Origin: an uncultured Kouleothrix sp.
Lineage (GTDB): Bacteria > Chloroflexota > Chloroflexia > Chloroflexales > Roseiflexaceae
Direction of reading: 5' to 3'
DNA: 10,558 nt
NCBI GenBank assembly: GCA_937858455.1
Contig: CALLYN010000814.1
Coordinates: 1-10,558, forward strand
Made by a program: the position numbers and the translations under genes. Below, piece after piece: positions 1 through 7,100 of this stretch. The notes under the pieces were generated by a model that saw nothing but the letters and a program-made list of their open reading frames with translations, had not been told where the DNA came from and did not search any database. The number at the start of each line of letters is the position of its first letter. Position 1 is the first letter of the stretch.

Positions 1-243
1 GCCCCGGTGCAGATGGTCGTCGGTGACTTCCACGGCATCAACACGCTCGAGCACCAGCCGGCCAAGATCGCGGCCATGGAGGGCCATTTCGAGACCCAGG
101 CCCCGGCACCCCTGATCCTGTTCGGCATGCCGAACATGGCAGCCGAGCGCACCGAGTATGCGGTCGAGCTGCCCTATCTCGGCAGCCTGATCCTGACCCA
201 CACGCTGGATGGCGCGGTCCGCGGCCTCAAGGAGTGGCCCGAG
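1..243 (+). CDS. cydA: Cytochrome bd ubiquinol oxidase subunit I, internal fragment
   Basis: The frame is open from base 1 and encodes about 81 residues of the heme-binding subunit of a bd-type quinol oxidase, an inner-membrane terminal oxidase that reduces O2 with electrons from quinol. The run GDFHGINTLEHQPAKIAAME is a family hallmark, followed by a PLILFGMPNMAAERT segment and LGSLILTHTLDG. This wording fits the short Q-loop, cyanide-insensitive (CIO) type better than the E. coli CydA type. Both ends are missing: the window cuts the 5' part, and after KEWP the protein should continue into further membrane helices but hits TGA at 244-246. That stop comes from the unrelated DNA joined here, so it is not a natural C-terminus. 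Family identity is secure; the proteobacterial origin is inferred from protein style only. Confidence 0.88.
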
Positions 244-250
244 TGACTCG
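228..250. other. Join 1: cydA fragment to planctomycete-like DNA
   Basis: The plus-strand CydA reading and the minus-strand TIM-barrel reading meet here, and both genes are cut in mid-coding sequence. CydA makes sense up to KEWP (about 240). The minus-strand protein makes sense down to about 245 and would still look acceptable for several residues further. A short stretch compatible with both genes may therefore have guided the join. Composition becomes less GC-rich immediately to the right. Confidence 0.75.
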
Positions 251-597
251 ACAAACGGCTTGGCTCCGTGCTCGGGGAAGAGGTGGAGGTTCACTACACC
301 AGCGCCCACGTCACCACCGAAGCGGATGCTCTTGCGGATGGCCTCAGCACCGGAAGGACTGGTCGGGTCAGCCGCGTACGGGGCGTGGACGCTGAACCGG
401 ATTCCACTTGTCTTCGAGGCTCGAAGCAGTTCGGCCCTTTCGGTAGAAGGGGTGTCGTCTTCGCACCAACCCGACCGGCCTTTGTCGCTGAACCACTCGA
501 ACGCGTCGAACCCGTGGCTGAGAGCGAATTCGTACGGCAACCGAGCTGGCACATGGCAGTTCGTCTGGTTGCCGATGCGGATGACCGACTGACGCAT
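241..597 (-). CDS. Xylose-isomerase-like TIM-barrel protein, N-terminal fragment
   Basis: Reading leftward from ATG at 597-595 gives about 119 residues with a convincing fold signature. An N-terminal strand (SVIRIGNQTNCHV) is followed by a FALSHGFDAFEWFSDKGR segment, the strand GIRFSVHAPYAADP, and GAGVVNLHLFPEH. This is the strand/loop pattern of the sugar phosphate isomerase/epimerase and AP-endonuclease-2 superfamily, in which the H-A-P and L-H-x-F positions lie near a metal or sugar site. The exact substrate cannot be told. The start is supported by a GGAGGA ribosome binding site eight bases upstream. The frame stays open to base 1 only because antisense cydA happens to lack minus-strand stops; the real gene is cut near 241 and more than half of it is missing. 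It follows the HEAT-repeat gene on the same strand after a 185-base gap, so it may have its own promoter. Confidence 0.68.
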
Positions 598-605
598 TTG
601 GAACT

Positions 606-611
606 TCCTCC
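606..611 (-). promoter_or_regulatory. Ribosome binding site of the TIM-barrel gene
   Basis: On the minus strand GGAGGA stands eight bases before ATG 597-595. It fixes the start of the truncated TIM-barrel gene and helps show that this frame, rather than the overlapping open frames, is the coding one. No clear -35/-10 pair could be chosen in the rest of the 598-782 gap. Confidence 0.6.
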
Positions 612-782
612 AGTCGCCGAACGCAAACGAATCTAGGCAAAAGCGCTTCGCACGAAAACATTATTCACGGTTCGGAAATAGTGTCGCGAACCGCTTCGCC
701 AAGATTCAGGTTGTGCGAACCCGCTTTTCTTGAACTCCCGGTGGCGCTGGAGTTTCACTAATTGGTTGGCGGATCAAGATAC

Positions 783-1783
783 TTATCTATCATCCGGTGG
801 CGGCAAAACTGGAAGCCGCAGTTCGTTTTCGTAACGTGCACGAACGATTTTCCCATATGCCGGGTCGATTATTTCAATTGAAGACAGTGCCGTTTCAGCA
901 ACAAAACTCCCTTTCTTGACGAGTTTGTCCAAGACAGGAAGTGCCTTATTCGCCATTGGGCCAATTTTGCCAAGCGCAGAGATCGCTGCACGAAAAATGT
1001 CTGCGCTGTCGGCCGCGTTCATTAATCGCAGTAACGGATCGACGGCTTCGGCTGCTTCAGAACCATGTCGCGCAATCTCCCCGATGAGCTCACACGTTTT
1101 TCGAATGTCGGAAGAATGCTGCTGCTTCGGATCCGCCTCTTTCAGTTTTGCGAGCAGCGATGCTGGAAGCGGCGTGCCCGTCGGATGATCCGTCGGTGGC
1201 TTTGGGCTCTCGACGGGTGTTGTTTCTTTCTTCAACTTGCCGATCGCCTGCAAACACCAAAGCCGAACGATATCCGAGTCTCCGCCCGAGGACTTGGCAA
1301 GTCTCGGCAAGGCTGCGGGGCCAAATGAAACGATGGTTTTCTCGACCAGTAGTGGGAGTGCAACACCGAAGTCATTCTGCAAGAGTTCATCCCAACCGGC
1401 ATCATCGCTCTTCGGCGTGTATTGCGGATTGTCTCTTAAGAAATGCGCTGGTGGGGTCGGTTCTATGTCCCAACAAGCAATCAGTTCGGGTGTCGTATCG
1501 ACTGCCGCTGGGCCTATCTGACCGAGTGCCTTAACAACACACTTGAGGACAAGTGGATTCTTTGATTCTGCGAGAACAGTCTTCAGCAAGGGGATGGCTT
1601 CTTTGTCTGAAGAACGGAGATTCCGAAGCCAGTAGCTCGCAGAAATTTGTCGGGATTTGTCACCACTTTTGAGATCTTGAAGGTGGTCTGCGGGAGTACG
1701 CACAAGTTCCGGAGGCAGCGGAGCGCCCGTGAGACGTTCCGCGGGGGACGGGATCTCAGGTACCGGTGTCGGGTTCGGCGGAG
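783..1783 (-). CDS. HEAT-repeat-like protein, N-terminus missing
   Basis: About 330 residues end at TAA 783-785. The protein is built of amphipathic helix pairs with HEAT/armadillo character: ASYWLRNLRSSDKEAIPLL and VLKCVVKALGQIGPAA (about 1650-1510), VRLWCLQAIGKLKK (about 1265-1225), and FRAAISALGKIGPMANKALP (about 996-938). Such repeats serve as protein-binding scaffolds; no catalytic motif is visible. A short motif occurs twice, TGAPLPPEL near 1730-1705 and TGTPLPASL near 1182-1155, each before a helix array, so the protein looks like an internal duplication of roughly 180 residues. The style, lower G+C and A/T-rich codons suggest a Gemmata-like planctomycete. The frame stays open to an ATG at 1868, but beyond about 1783 it is the antisense of the Chloroflexota gene, so the native start and any signal peptide are lost. 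The C-terminus (LPPPDDR) looks natural. Confidence 0.7.
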
Positions 1784-1795
1784 GTGTGCGCGCCA
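1765..1795. other. Join 2: planctomycete-like to Chloroflexota-like DNA
   Basis: The minus-strand HEAT-repeat protein still reads naturally (proline-rich PPPNPTPVPEIPSPAE) up to about 1784. The plus-strand surface protein reads naturally from about 1783 (RASAAAAPADLGDAPDS). The head of each gene is missing, and G+C rises sharply to the right. The exact base cannot be fixed by eye. Confidence 0.75.
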
Positions 1796-4700
1796 GCGCC
1801 GCGGCGGCGCCTGCCGACCTGGGCGACGCCCCCGACAGCGACAACAACCACGCCGGGATTGCCAACACTGCCTACCCCGGCGTTCCCGGCCGCTTCCCGA
1901 CCGTCTGGAATTCGGGTACGCCCGCGCCCTCCGGCCCGCGCCACGCCAACACCGGCCGCACCTGGCTCGGCGCCAGTGTCACCGGCGAGGACGAGGCCGA
2001 CACCGGCGCCGACGCCGACGGCAAAAATAATATTCTGGCCGGCGGCGCCGATAACGCCAACAACGACGGCGGCGATGACGGCTGGCTGAACCAGAGCAGC
2101 GCGCTGATCGGCGACTGCCGCGAGAGCACGCTCAGCGTGCGTGTATCGAAGAACCTCAACGCCCAGCCGCCGACCGGCCGCATGTTTCTGAACGTCTGGT
2201 TCGACGGCAACCGCGACGGCGATTGGGCCGACCAGCGCGCCTGCCCGGGCGGCCAGAGCGTGACCTCCGAGTGGATCGTGCGCAACTTCGTGATCGATAC
2301 CAGCACGTTCGCGGCGCCCTCGCAGGATTTCACCATCCCGACAATGCTGGTGCTGAACGCCGCGCCAAGCGCGCCCGCCTGGGTGCGCTTCAGCCTGAGC
2401 GAGCAGCCGGCCCCCACCGCCGACGGCGGCATCGCCGACGGGCGCGGCCCAGCCGCGCCAAACAGCTACGCCGAGGGCGAGACCGAAGACTACCTGTTTA
2501 CGCCGCCCGCGCCCGGCCAGGGCGAGCCCGGCCCGATCACGATCAGCAAGGCCACCAGCGCCAGCGGCACGCCCGGCCTGAACGCGGTGCTCGGCTACAC
2601 GATCGACATCGCCAACACCGGCGCGGCCGGCAGCCCCGCCGCGCTAGCGGTGATGTCCGACACGCTCTCGCCCAACGTGCAGCTCGTGAGCGGGCCAAGC
2701 GTCAGCGAGATCGCGCCGGGCGCCAGCCCGCTGGTGGCCTACTTCGACGCCGGCGCCGGGCCGCGCGGCACGATCGGCTGGAAGGGCGCGCTGGCGCCCC
2801 AGGCCAAGCTGCGCGTGAGCTTCCAGGTGAAGCTGACGCAGTGCCCCGACGGCCAGCCCAACCGCGTGATCCACAATGTCGCGCGCGCCCAGCAGCTCAA
2901 CCGCGCGCCCATCCAGAGCGCCGACATCCAGGTGCCGGTGAGCTGCCAGCCGCCGCCCACCGGCCAGATCACGCTCGAGAAGCGGATTGTGGCCGAGAAT
3001 AACGGCCAGCCCGCGCTGGTGATCGACCGCGGCATCCTGCCCGGCCAGGAAGCGACGTACATGCTGACGCTGGCCACGACGAATGTGTCGCATACGGTGC
3101 ATATCAGCGACGTGCTGCCGCTGGGCTTGCAGGGCATCGACGCGGCCGCCGAGCGCGGCGAGGCGCATATCGTCGGCGACGGCGGCACCGCGACCTGGGA
3201 CGGCACGGTGGCGCCTGGCGCTCCGGTGCACGTCAAGCTGCGCGTACGGCTCACAGGCGACGTGCGCTGCGAAGATCAGCTAGTGAACACCGCGCGCTGG
3301 TACACCAGCAACGAGCAGGGCCAGAGCAACGCGACCATGCTGCGGCTTGCGTGCCACGACCTCGGCGACGCCCCCGATAGCAGCAACCACTTCAACACCA
3401 TGCCGATCATGGCCTACCCCGGCGTGCCCGGCCAGTTCCCGACGGTCTTCAACAGCGCAGCGCCGCACGGCCCCGAGCACCTGATCGCCGGCCCGCTGCG
3501 GCTTGGCACCGCCGTGACCGCCGAGGACGAGGCCGATGTCGGCTTCGACAGCGACGGCGCCCACAACCTCGAGCCCGCGAGTGGCGCGGCCGACCTCGAC
3601 AAGGGCGACGACGGGCTGGCGCGCGACAAGGTGCAGTTCAGCAACTGCGCCACTGCGCAGCTGCCGATCAAGGTCAGCGTCGACCCGCAGGCGAGCGGCT
3701 GGCTCACGGCGACCAGCGGCATAGCCTACCTGAATGTGTGGCTCGACAGCAACCGCGACGGCGACTGGGCCGACTCGTTCGAGTGCCCCGCCGCCAGCGG
3801 CAACGGCCCGGCGCTTGCGCGCGAGCACATCGTGATCGACATGCCGATCGACACCACCAAGATCGCCGGCACGCAAGATCTGCTGGCCAGCACCAGCGGG
3901 CCGGTGGCCTGGCCGCAGCAGCTGGCCGGCAAACCGGCGTGGCTGCGCGTCACGCTCAGCGACCGGCCCGCGAACAAGGTGCTGCCGGCGGGCTGCACGG
4001 GCCTGGCCTGCAGCTACGGCGACGGGCGCGGCTACGATCAGCCGTTCCGCCTCGGCGAAACCGAAGACTACCTGCTAGTATCGCGCGGCGAGAGCGCCCC
4101 GGCCGACCCCGCCGTCGAGAAGAGCGGCAGTATCTTCCCCGAGTTTCGCAGCGATGGGCCAAACGGCGACACGCCGATCTGGCGGATCAGCTGGCGCATC
4201 GGCTACCAGAACCACGGCGCTGGCGCGGCCGGCGGCGTGGCCCTGACCGATACCCTCAGCGGCCCGCAGACGCGCGGCGAGGTGCTGGCGGTGCCGAATC
4301 TGCCGCACAGCGACGCGGGCGCGATCACCAGCTTCGCGCTCGGCGACCTTGGCCCCGGCCAGGCCGGCGTGATTGTGCTGCAGACCAGCGCGCCAATAAC
4401 CACGCCGCCCGGCACGATCCTCAGCAATACGGTGACGATCCAGAGCGCCAGCGACAGCAACACGGCCAACAACACCGCCGTGGCGAGTGTCACAGTGCCG
4501 CTGCTGCCGCCGGTGATCGTCTACCCAACGCCAGGCACCACCTGCGAGACCACGATCAGCATCAGCGGGCGCGCCCAGCCCGGCGCGGCGGTGGACGTCT
4601 ACGTCGACGGCGCGCTGCTCGGCTCGCAAACCGCCAGCAACGCCGGGGTCTGGTCGCAGCCAGCCACACTGGCGAACGGCGCGCACGACATCTACGCCGT

Positions 4701-5751
4701 AGCGCGGCTCGGCGGCGTCGCCAGCCAGCCCTCGCCAACCGCAACGGTCATGGTCGACAGCACGCTGGGCTGGAGCCCGCTGAGCTTGCGGTTCACCGAC
4801 GACGGCGGGCGCGCGTTCATCCCGCGCGACAAGAGCGGCCGCACCGACCAGGACGGCTGGAATGTGTTTCTGCGCGCGCACACCACCTACACCGTGACGG
4901 TGAAGCTGTGCTGCACCGACCCGAGCGCCACCGTAACGCTCGACGTTCCGACCGCCGGCACGGTGAGCCTGGCCGACCCGGATAACAACCACGTGTTCCA
5001 AACGACCTTCACCACCGGCGACCGCGCCGAGCTGGGCAGCAGCAGCTTGCGCATCTGCGTCACGTGCAACCTGGTGCGGCGCTGCTCCGACGGCCAGGTG
5101 CTGATCGATCCGGAAGGCGTGGTATACGACGCGCGGCTCGGCCCCACGGCCGGCAAGCTGGCCGGCGCCACAGTGACGTGTAGCCAGGCGCAGACCAGCG
5201 CGAGCGGCGCGACATCGTTCGGGCTATGGCCGGCGAGCGACTTCGGGCAAACCAACCCGCAGACAACCGCGGCCAACGGCTTCTTCAGCTTCTACACGCC
5301 GCCCGGCACCTACCGGCTCGAAGCCAGCAAGGCCGGCTACCAGCCGTACCGCAGCCGCGATATCGTAGTGAGCAACACGCCGGTGGAGTATAACATCGCG
5401 CTGACGCCCAAGATCGCCGGCAGCGCTACCGTCACCGTCACGGTCGGCCCGAACGGCTTCGAGCCGCCGGTGGTGAAGGTGCGGCCCGGCACGGTGATCG
5501 TGTGGGTCAACACCGACACGCAGGGTCACACGATCACCGGCAGCGGCGCATCGGCCCAGAGCGCGCGCGACGTGCAGCTGGACGGCGGCGGCGCGAACAG
5601 CTGGGACAGTGGCCTGCTCGCCGCCGGCGCGACATACAAGCGCCAGGTGAGCGGCAGCGGCACATTCGGCTACGCCGACGCCGAGAACCCGACCAACAGC
5701 GCCACGATCGTCTCGGACGGGCGCGTGTTTGTGCCGGTGGCCAGCCGCTAG
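1783..5751 (+). CDS. Multidomain surface protein: GEVED, DUF11, Ig-like, cupredoxin-like; 5' end missing
   Basis: About 1320 residues of an extracellular-type protein ending at TAG 5749-5751. In order: GEVED-type domain 1 (about 1816-2510: LGDAPDS, GEDEADTG, NVWFDGNRDGDWAD, GETEDYLF); two DUF11-like beta-sandwich segments (about 2530-2945 and 2960-3350); GEVED-type domain 2 (about 3358-4075, same motif order); a third DUF11-like segment (about 4100-4500, ending NTANNTAVASVTV); an Ig-like domain (about 4515-4760); a Cys-containing beta-rich stretch of unknown type (about 4770-5100); a carboxypeptidase-regulatory-like domain (about 5100-5420, PPGTYRLEASKAGYQPY); and a cupredoxin-like tail (about 5430-5748). 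The tail keeps one His (GHTITG, about 5527), but in FGYADAENPTNSATI the usual Cys, His and Met ligands align with D, N and N, so copper binding is unlikely. No sortase motif or membrane anchor is seen at the C-terminus. The signal peptide is absent because the 5' end is cut; an ATG at 1729 in the same frame lies in foreign DNA. Probable role: adhesion or a cell-surface layer. No enzyme activity is visible. Confidence 0.85.
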   Translation, partial: GVRASAAAAPADLGDAPDSDNNHAGIANTAYPGVPGRFPTVWNSGTPAPSGPRHANTGRTWLGASVTGEDEADTGADADGKNNILAGGADNANNDGGDDGWLNQSSALIGDCRESTLSVRVSKNLNAQPPTGRMFLNVWFDGNRDGDWADQRACPGGQSVTSEWIVRNFVIDTSTFAAPSQDFTIPTMLVLNAAPSAPAWVRFSLSEQPAPTADGGIADGRGPAAPNSYAEGETEDYLFTPPAPGQGEPGPITISKATSASGTPGLNAVLGYTIDIANTGAAGSPAALAVMSDTLSPNVQLVSGPSVSEIAPGASPLVAYFDAGAGPRGTIGWKGALAPQAKLRVSFQVKLTQCPDGQPNRVIHNVARAQQLNRAPIQSADIQVPVSCQPPPTGQITLEKRIVAENNGQPALVIDRGILPGQEATYMLTLATTNVSHTVHISDVLPLGLQGIDAAAERGEAHIVGDGGTATWDGTVAPGAPVHVKLRVRLTGDVRCEDQLVNTARWYTSNEQGQSNATMLRLACHDLGDAPDSSNHFNTMPIMAYPGVPGQFPTVFNSAAPHGPEHLIAGPLRLGTAVTAEDEADVGFDSDGAHNLEPASGAADLDKGDDGLARDKVQFSNCATAQLPIKVSVDPQASGWLTATSGIAYLNVWLDSNRDGDWADSFECPAASGNGPALAREHIVIDMPIDTTKIAGTQDLLASTSGPVAWPQQLAGKPAWLRVTLSDRPANKVLPAGCTGLACSYGDGRGYDQPFRLGETEDYLLVSRGESAPADPAVEKSGSIFPEFRSDGPNGDTPIWRISWRIGYQNHGAGAAGGVALTDTLSGPQTRGEVLAVPNLPHSDAGAITSFALGDLGPGQAGVIVLQTSAPITTPPGTILSNTVTIQSASDSNTANNTAVASVTVPLLPPVIVYPTPGTTCETTISISGRAQPGAAVDVYVDGALLGSQTASNAGVWSQPATLANGAHDIYAVARLGGVASQPSPTATVMVDSTLGWSPLSLRFTDDGGRAFIPRDKSGRTDQDGWNVFLRAHTTYTVTVKLCCTDPSATVTLDVPTAGTVSLADPDNNHVFQTTFTTGDRAELGSSSLRICVTCNLVRRCSDGQVLIDPEGVVYDARLGPTAGKLAGATVTCSQAQTSASGATSFGLWPASDFGQTNPQTTAANGFFSFYTPPGTYRLEASKAGYQPYRSRDIVVSNTPVEYNIALTPKIAGSATVTVTVGPNGFEPPVVKVRPGTVIVWVNTDTQGHTITGSGASAQSARDVQLDGGGANSWDSGLLAAGATYKRQVSGSGTFGYADAENPTNSATIVSDGRVFVPVASR
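1816..2510 (+). repeat. First copy of a diverged tandem GEVED-type domain
   Basis: This copy shares its motif order with 3358-4075: LGDAPDS, AYPGVPG.FPTV.NS, G.SVT.EDEAD.G.D.DG.N, NVW.D.NRDGDWAD and GETEDYL. Over the 42 bases encoding the NVW..DGDWAD loop (2191-2232 against 3733-3774) I count 37 identities. The copies are an old intragenic duplication rather than a recent one. Confidence 0.75.
3358..4075 (+). repeat. Second copy of the GEVED-type domain
   Basis: Partner of 1816-2510, about 1540 bases downstream in the same frame. It carries the D-x-N-x-D-G-D-W loop again, which resembles a calcium-binding loop, and closes with GETEDYLL. It has extra Cys residues (CTGLAC region) not present in the first copy. 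Confidence 0.75.
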
Positions 5752-5760
5752 TATTCCGTT

Positions 5761-5805
5761 TTGGCGTCGTGGTGCGGTCGCAAAGCCACTGCACCACGAC
5801 GCCAA
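5761..5805 (+). terminator. Perfect 15-bp inverted repeat after the surface-protein gene
   Basis: The arms TTGGCGTCGTGGTGC (5761-5775) and GCACCACGACGCCAA (5791-5805) pair perfectly around a 15-base loop, beginning nine bases after the stop codon. No T-run follows on either strand. It could be a transcript-stabilising 3' hairpin, a rho-dependent or non-canonical terminator, or a protein-binding palindrome. The second hairpin downstream is the better intrinsic terminator. Confidence 0.5.
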
Positions 5806-5845
5806 CAATACCCCCCGCTCCCGCGCTCGGAAGCGTGGTGAGCAC

Positions 5846-5897
5846 AAGGCAGTGTGGCGGTTTCAGCTTTGCCGAAATCGCCACACTGCCTTTTGTT
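5846..5897 (+). terminator. Strong intrinsic terminator between the surface-protein and U32 genes
   Basis: Arms at 5846-5864 (AAGGCAGTGTGGCGGTTTC) and 5874-5892 (GAAATCGCCACACTGCCTT) form a 19-bp stem with a single G-U pair and a nine-base loop. A T-rich tail (TTTTGTT) starts at the base of the stem. This is the expected form of a rho-independent terminator for the plus-strand surface-protein gene, and it insulates the U32 gene downstream. Confidence 0.75.
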
Positions 5898-5917
5898 CCC
5901 CTGGCAAGCGGTATTTG

Positions 5918-5926
5918 TGGTATCCT
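5918..5926 (+). promoter_or_regulatory. Possible extended -10 promoter of the U32 gene
   Basis: TGGTATCCT matches an extended -10 element (TGnTAtaaT) and lies between the terminator and the U32 start, leaving a leader of about 35 bases. No -35 element at good spacing is visible. The position after a terminator makes a promoter necessary somewhere in 5898-5950, but this particular site is a guess. Confidence 0.3.
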
Positions 5927-5966
5927 ATGGGCCGCGCGATCGGGCGCGAGCAGAGCGGGAGCCACG

Positions 5967-6960
5967 ATGCCAGAAGCGACAGCCCCAGCCAAGCCAGAAG
6001 TAATGAGCCCGGCCGGCTACTGGCCGCAGCTCCACGCCGCGATCGAGGCAGGCGCCGACGCGGTGTACTTTGGCCTGAAGCACTTCACCGCGCGCGCCAA
6101 GGTCGGGTTCGAACCCGGCGAGCTGCCCGAGGTGATGCGCACGCTGCACCAGCGCGGCGTGAAGGGCTATGTCACCTTCAACACGCTGGTGTTCGAGCGC
6201 GAGCTGCACGAGGCGGCCCACGCGCTGGCCGAGATCGCCGCAGCTGGGGCCGACTCGATCATCGTGCAGGACGTGGGCATAGCGCGGCTGGCGCGCCAGA
6301 TCGCGCCAGAGCTCGAGATCCACGGCAGCACCCAGATGAGCATCACCTCGGCCGAGGGCGTGGAGCTGGCGCGGCGCTTTGGCGTGAGCCGGGTGGTGCT
6401 GGCGCGCGAGCTGTCGCTCGACGATATTCGCGCCATCCGCGCCCAGACGGACTGCGAGCTCGAGATGTTTGTCCATGGCGCGCTGTGCGTCTCGTACTCG
6501 GGGCAGTGCTTTTCGTCGGAGGCCTGGGGCGGGCGCAGCGCCAACCGCGGCCAGTGCGCGCAGGCCTGCCGCCTGCCCTACGAGCTGCTGGTCGACGGCC
6601 GCCTGCGCCCGCTGGGCGACGCGCGCTACCTGCTTTCGCCCGGCGACCTGTACGCCCTGCCGCTGGTGCCCAAGATCGTACGCCTGGGCGTGTCGGCGCT
6701 GAAGATCGAGGGCCGCTACAAGGACGCGAACTACGTGGCGATCACCACCAGCGCGTACCGCAAGGCCGTGGACGAAGCCTGGGCCGGCGTGTCGCTGAGT
6801 ATCGGCCGCGCCGACGAGCTGCGCATCGAGCAGGTGTACTCGCGCGGCCTGGGCGCGCACTTTGTGAGCGGCACCAACCACCAGTCGGTGGTGAGCGGCC
6901 GTACGCCGCGCCACCGCGGGGTGCTGGCCGGCCGCGTGGCGCGGGTGCTGCCCGACCGCG
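5967..6960 (+). CDS. Peptidase U32 family protein, C-terminal part missing
   Basis: ATG 5967 has GGGAG at 5957-5961, five bases upstream. About 331 residues belong to the U32 (collagenase-like, YhbU/YegQ) family. The N-terminus has VMSPAGYWPQLHAAIEAGADAVYFGL, the middle has IVQDVGIARLAR and EIHGSTQMSI, and the family signature EMFVHGALCVSYSGQC follows. Cysteines 174, 181, 197 and 201 form a C-x6-C-x15-C-x3-C set, similar to the 4Fe-4S ligands known in U32 members such as UbiU/UbiV and the RNA-hydroxylation proteins RlhA and TrhP. The protein may therefore be an Fe-S RNA- or cofactor-hydroxylation factor rather than a true protease. KIEGRYKDANYVA closes the barrel, then a small beta domain begins (RHRGVLAGRVARV). 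Family members usually run to 400 or about 800 residues. Here the frame switches near 6940-6985 into the tail of an ABC ATPase without a stop, so the open frame continues to 7100. Confidence 0.85.
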
Positions 6961-6985
6961 TGCTGCTGTACTCGGCCGACGGTGA
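6935..6985. other. Join 3: Chloroflexota-like U32 gene to actinomycete-like ABC operon
   Basis: The U32 reading is sound through GVLAGRVARVLP. The ABC ATPase reading is sound from about DRVLLYSADGEAALEHV onward. Both proteins could plausibly contain the shared middle (VLPDRVLLY) in the same frame, so a short similar stretch may have guided the join and kept it in frame by chance. Both genes are broken here: U32 loses its 3' part, and the ATPase loses all of Walker A, signature and Walker B. Confidence 0.7.
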
Positions 6986-7100
6986 GGCCGCGCTCGAACA
7001 CGTCCGGGGTCGCGGGTTGAACCCGGTCACCTCGCTGGTGCGGCGGTCGTCCCTCGAAGACGTGTTTCTGCGATTGACCGGGCGGTCTCTCATTGACTGA
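6961..7100 (+). CDS. ABC transporter ATP-binding protein (DrrA/NodI-like), C-terminal fragment
   Basis: The last 45 or so codons, ending at TGA 7098-7100, read LNPVTSLVRRSSLEDVFLRL followed by TGRSLID. The S-L-E-D-V-F-L-x-L-T-G-R ending is typical of the ATPases that drive ABC-2 exporters of the daunorubicin-resistance and lipooligosaccharide (NodI) type. Walker A, the LSGGQ signature and Walker B lie upstream and are missing because of the join. The gene overlaps the start of the next permease gene by eight bases, as expected for translational coupling within one operon. It would be the energising subunit for the two permeases that follow. Confidence 0.75.

Noticed and set aside
268..661. 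Three other open frames of about 100-120 codons around the TIM-barrel fragment
   Set aside because: None has a good ribosome binding site or a plausible protein pattern, while the frame starting at 597 on the minus strand has both.
598..782. Small gene or RNA between the HEAT-repeat and TIM-barrel genes
   Set aside because: Only a five-base stem (GCGAA/TTCGC, 686-699) was seen, which is too weak to claim an RNA. The gap probably just holds a promoter.
3738..4985. Plus-strand open frame of 415 codons inside the surface-protein gene
   Set aside because: It is an arginine-rich out-of-frame reading of the GC-rich surface-protein gene, with no ribosome binding site and no recognisable motif.
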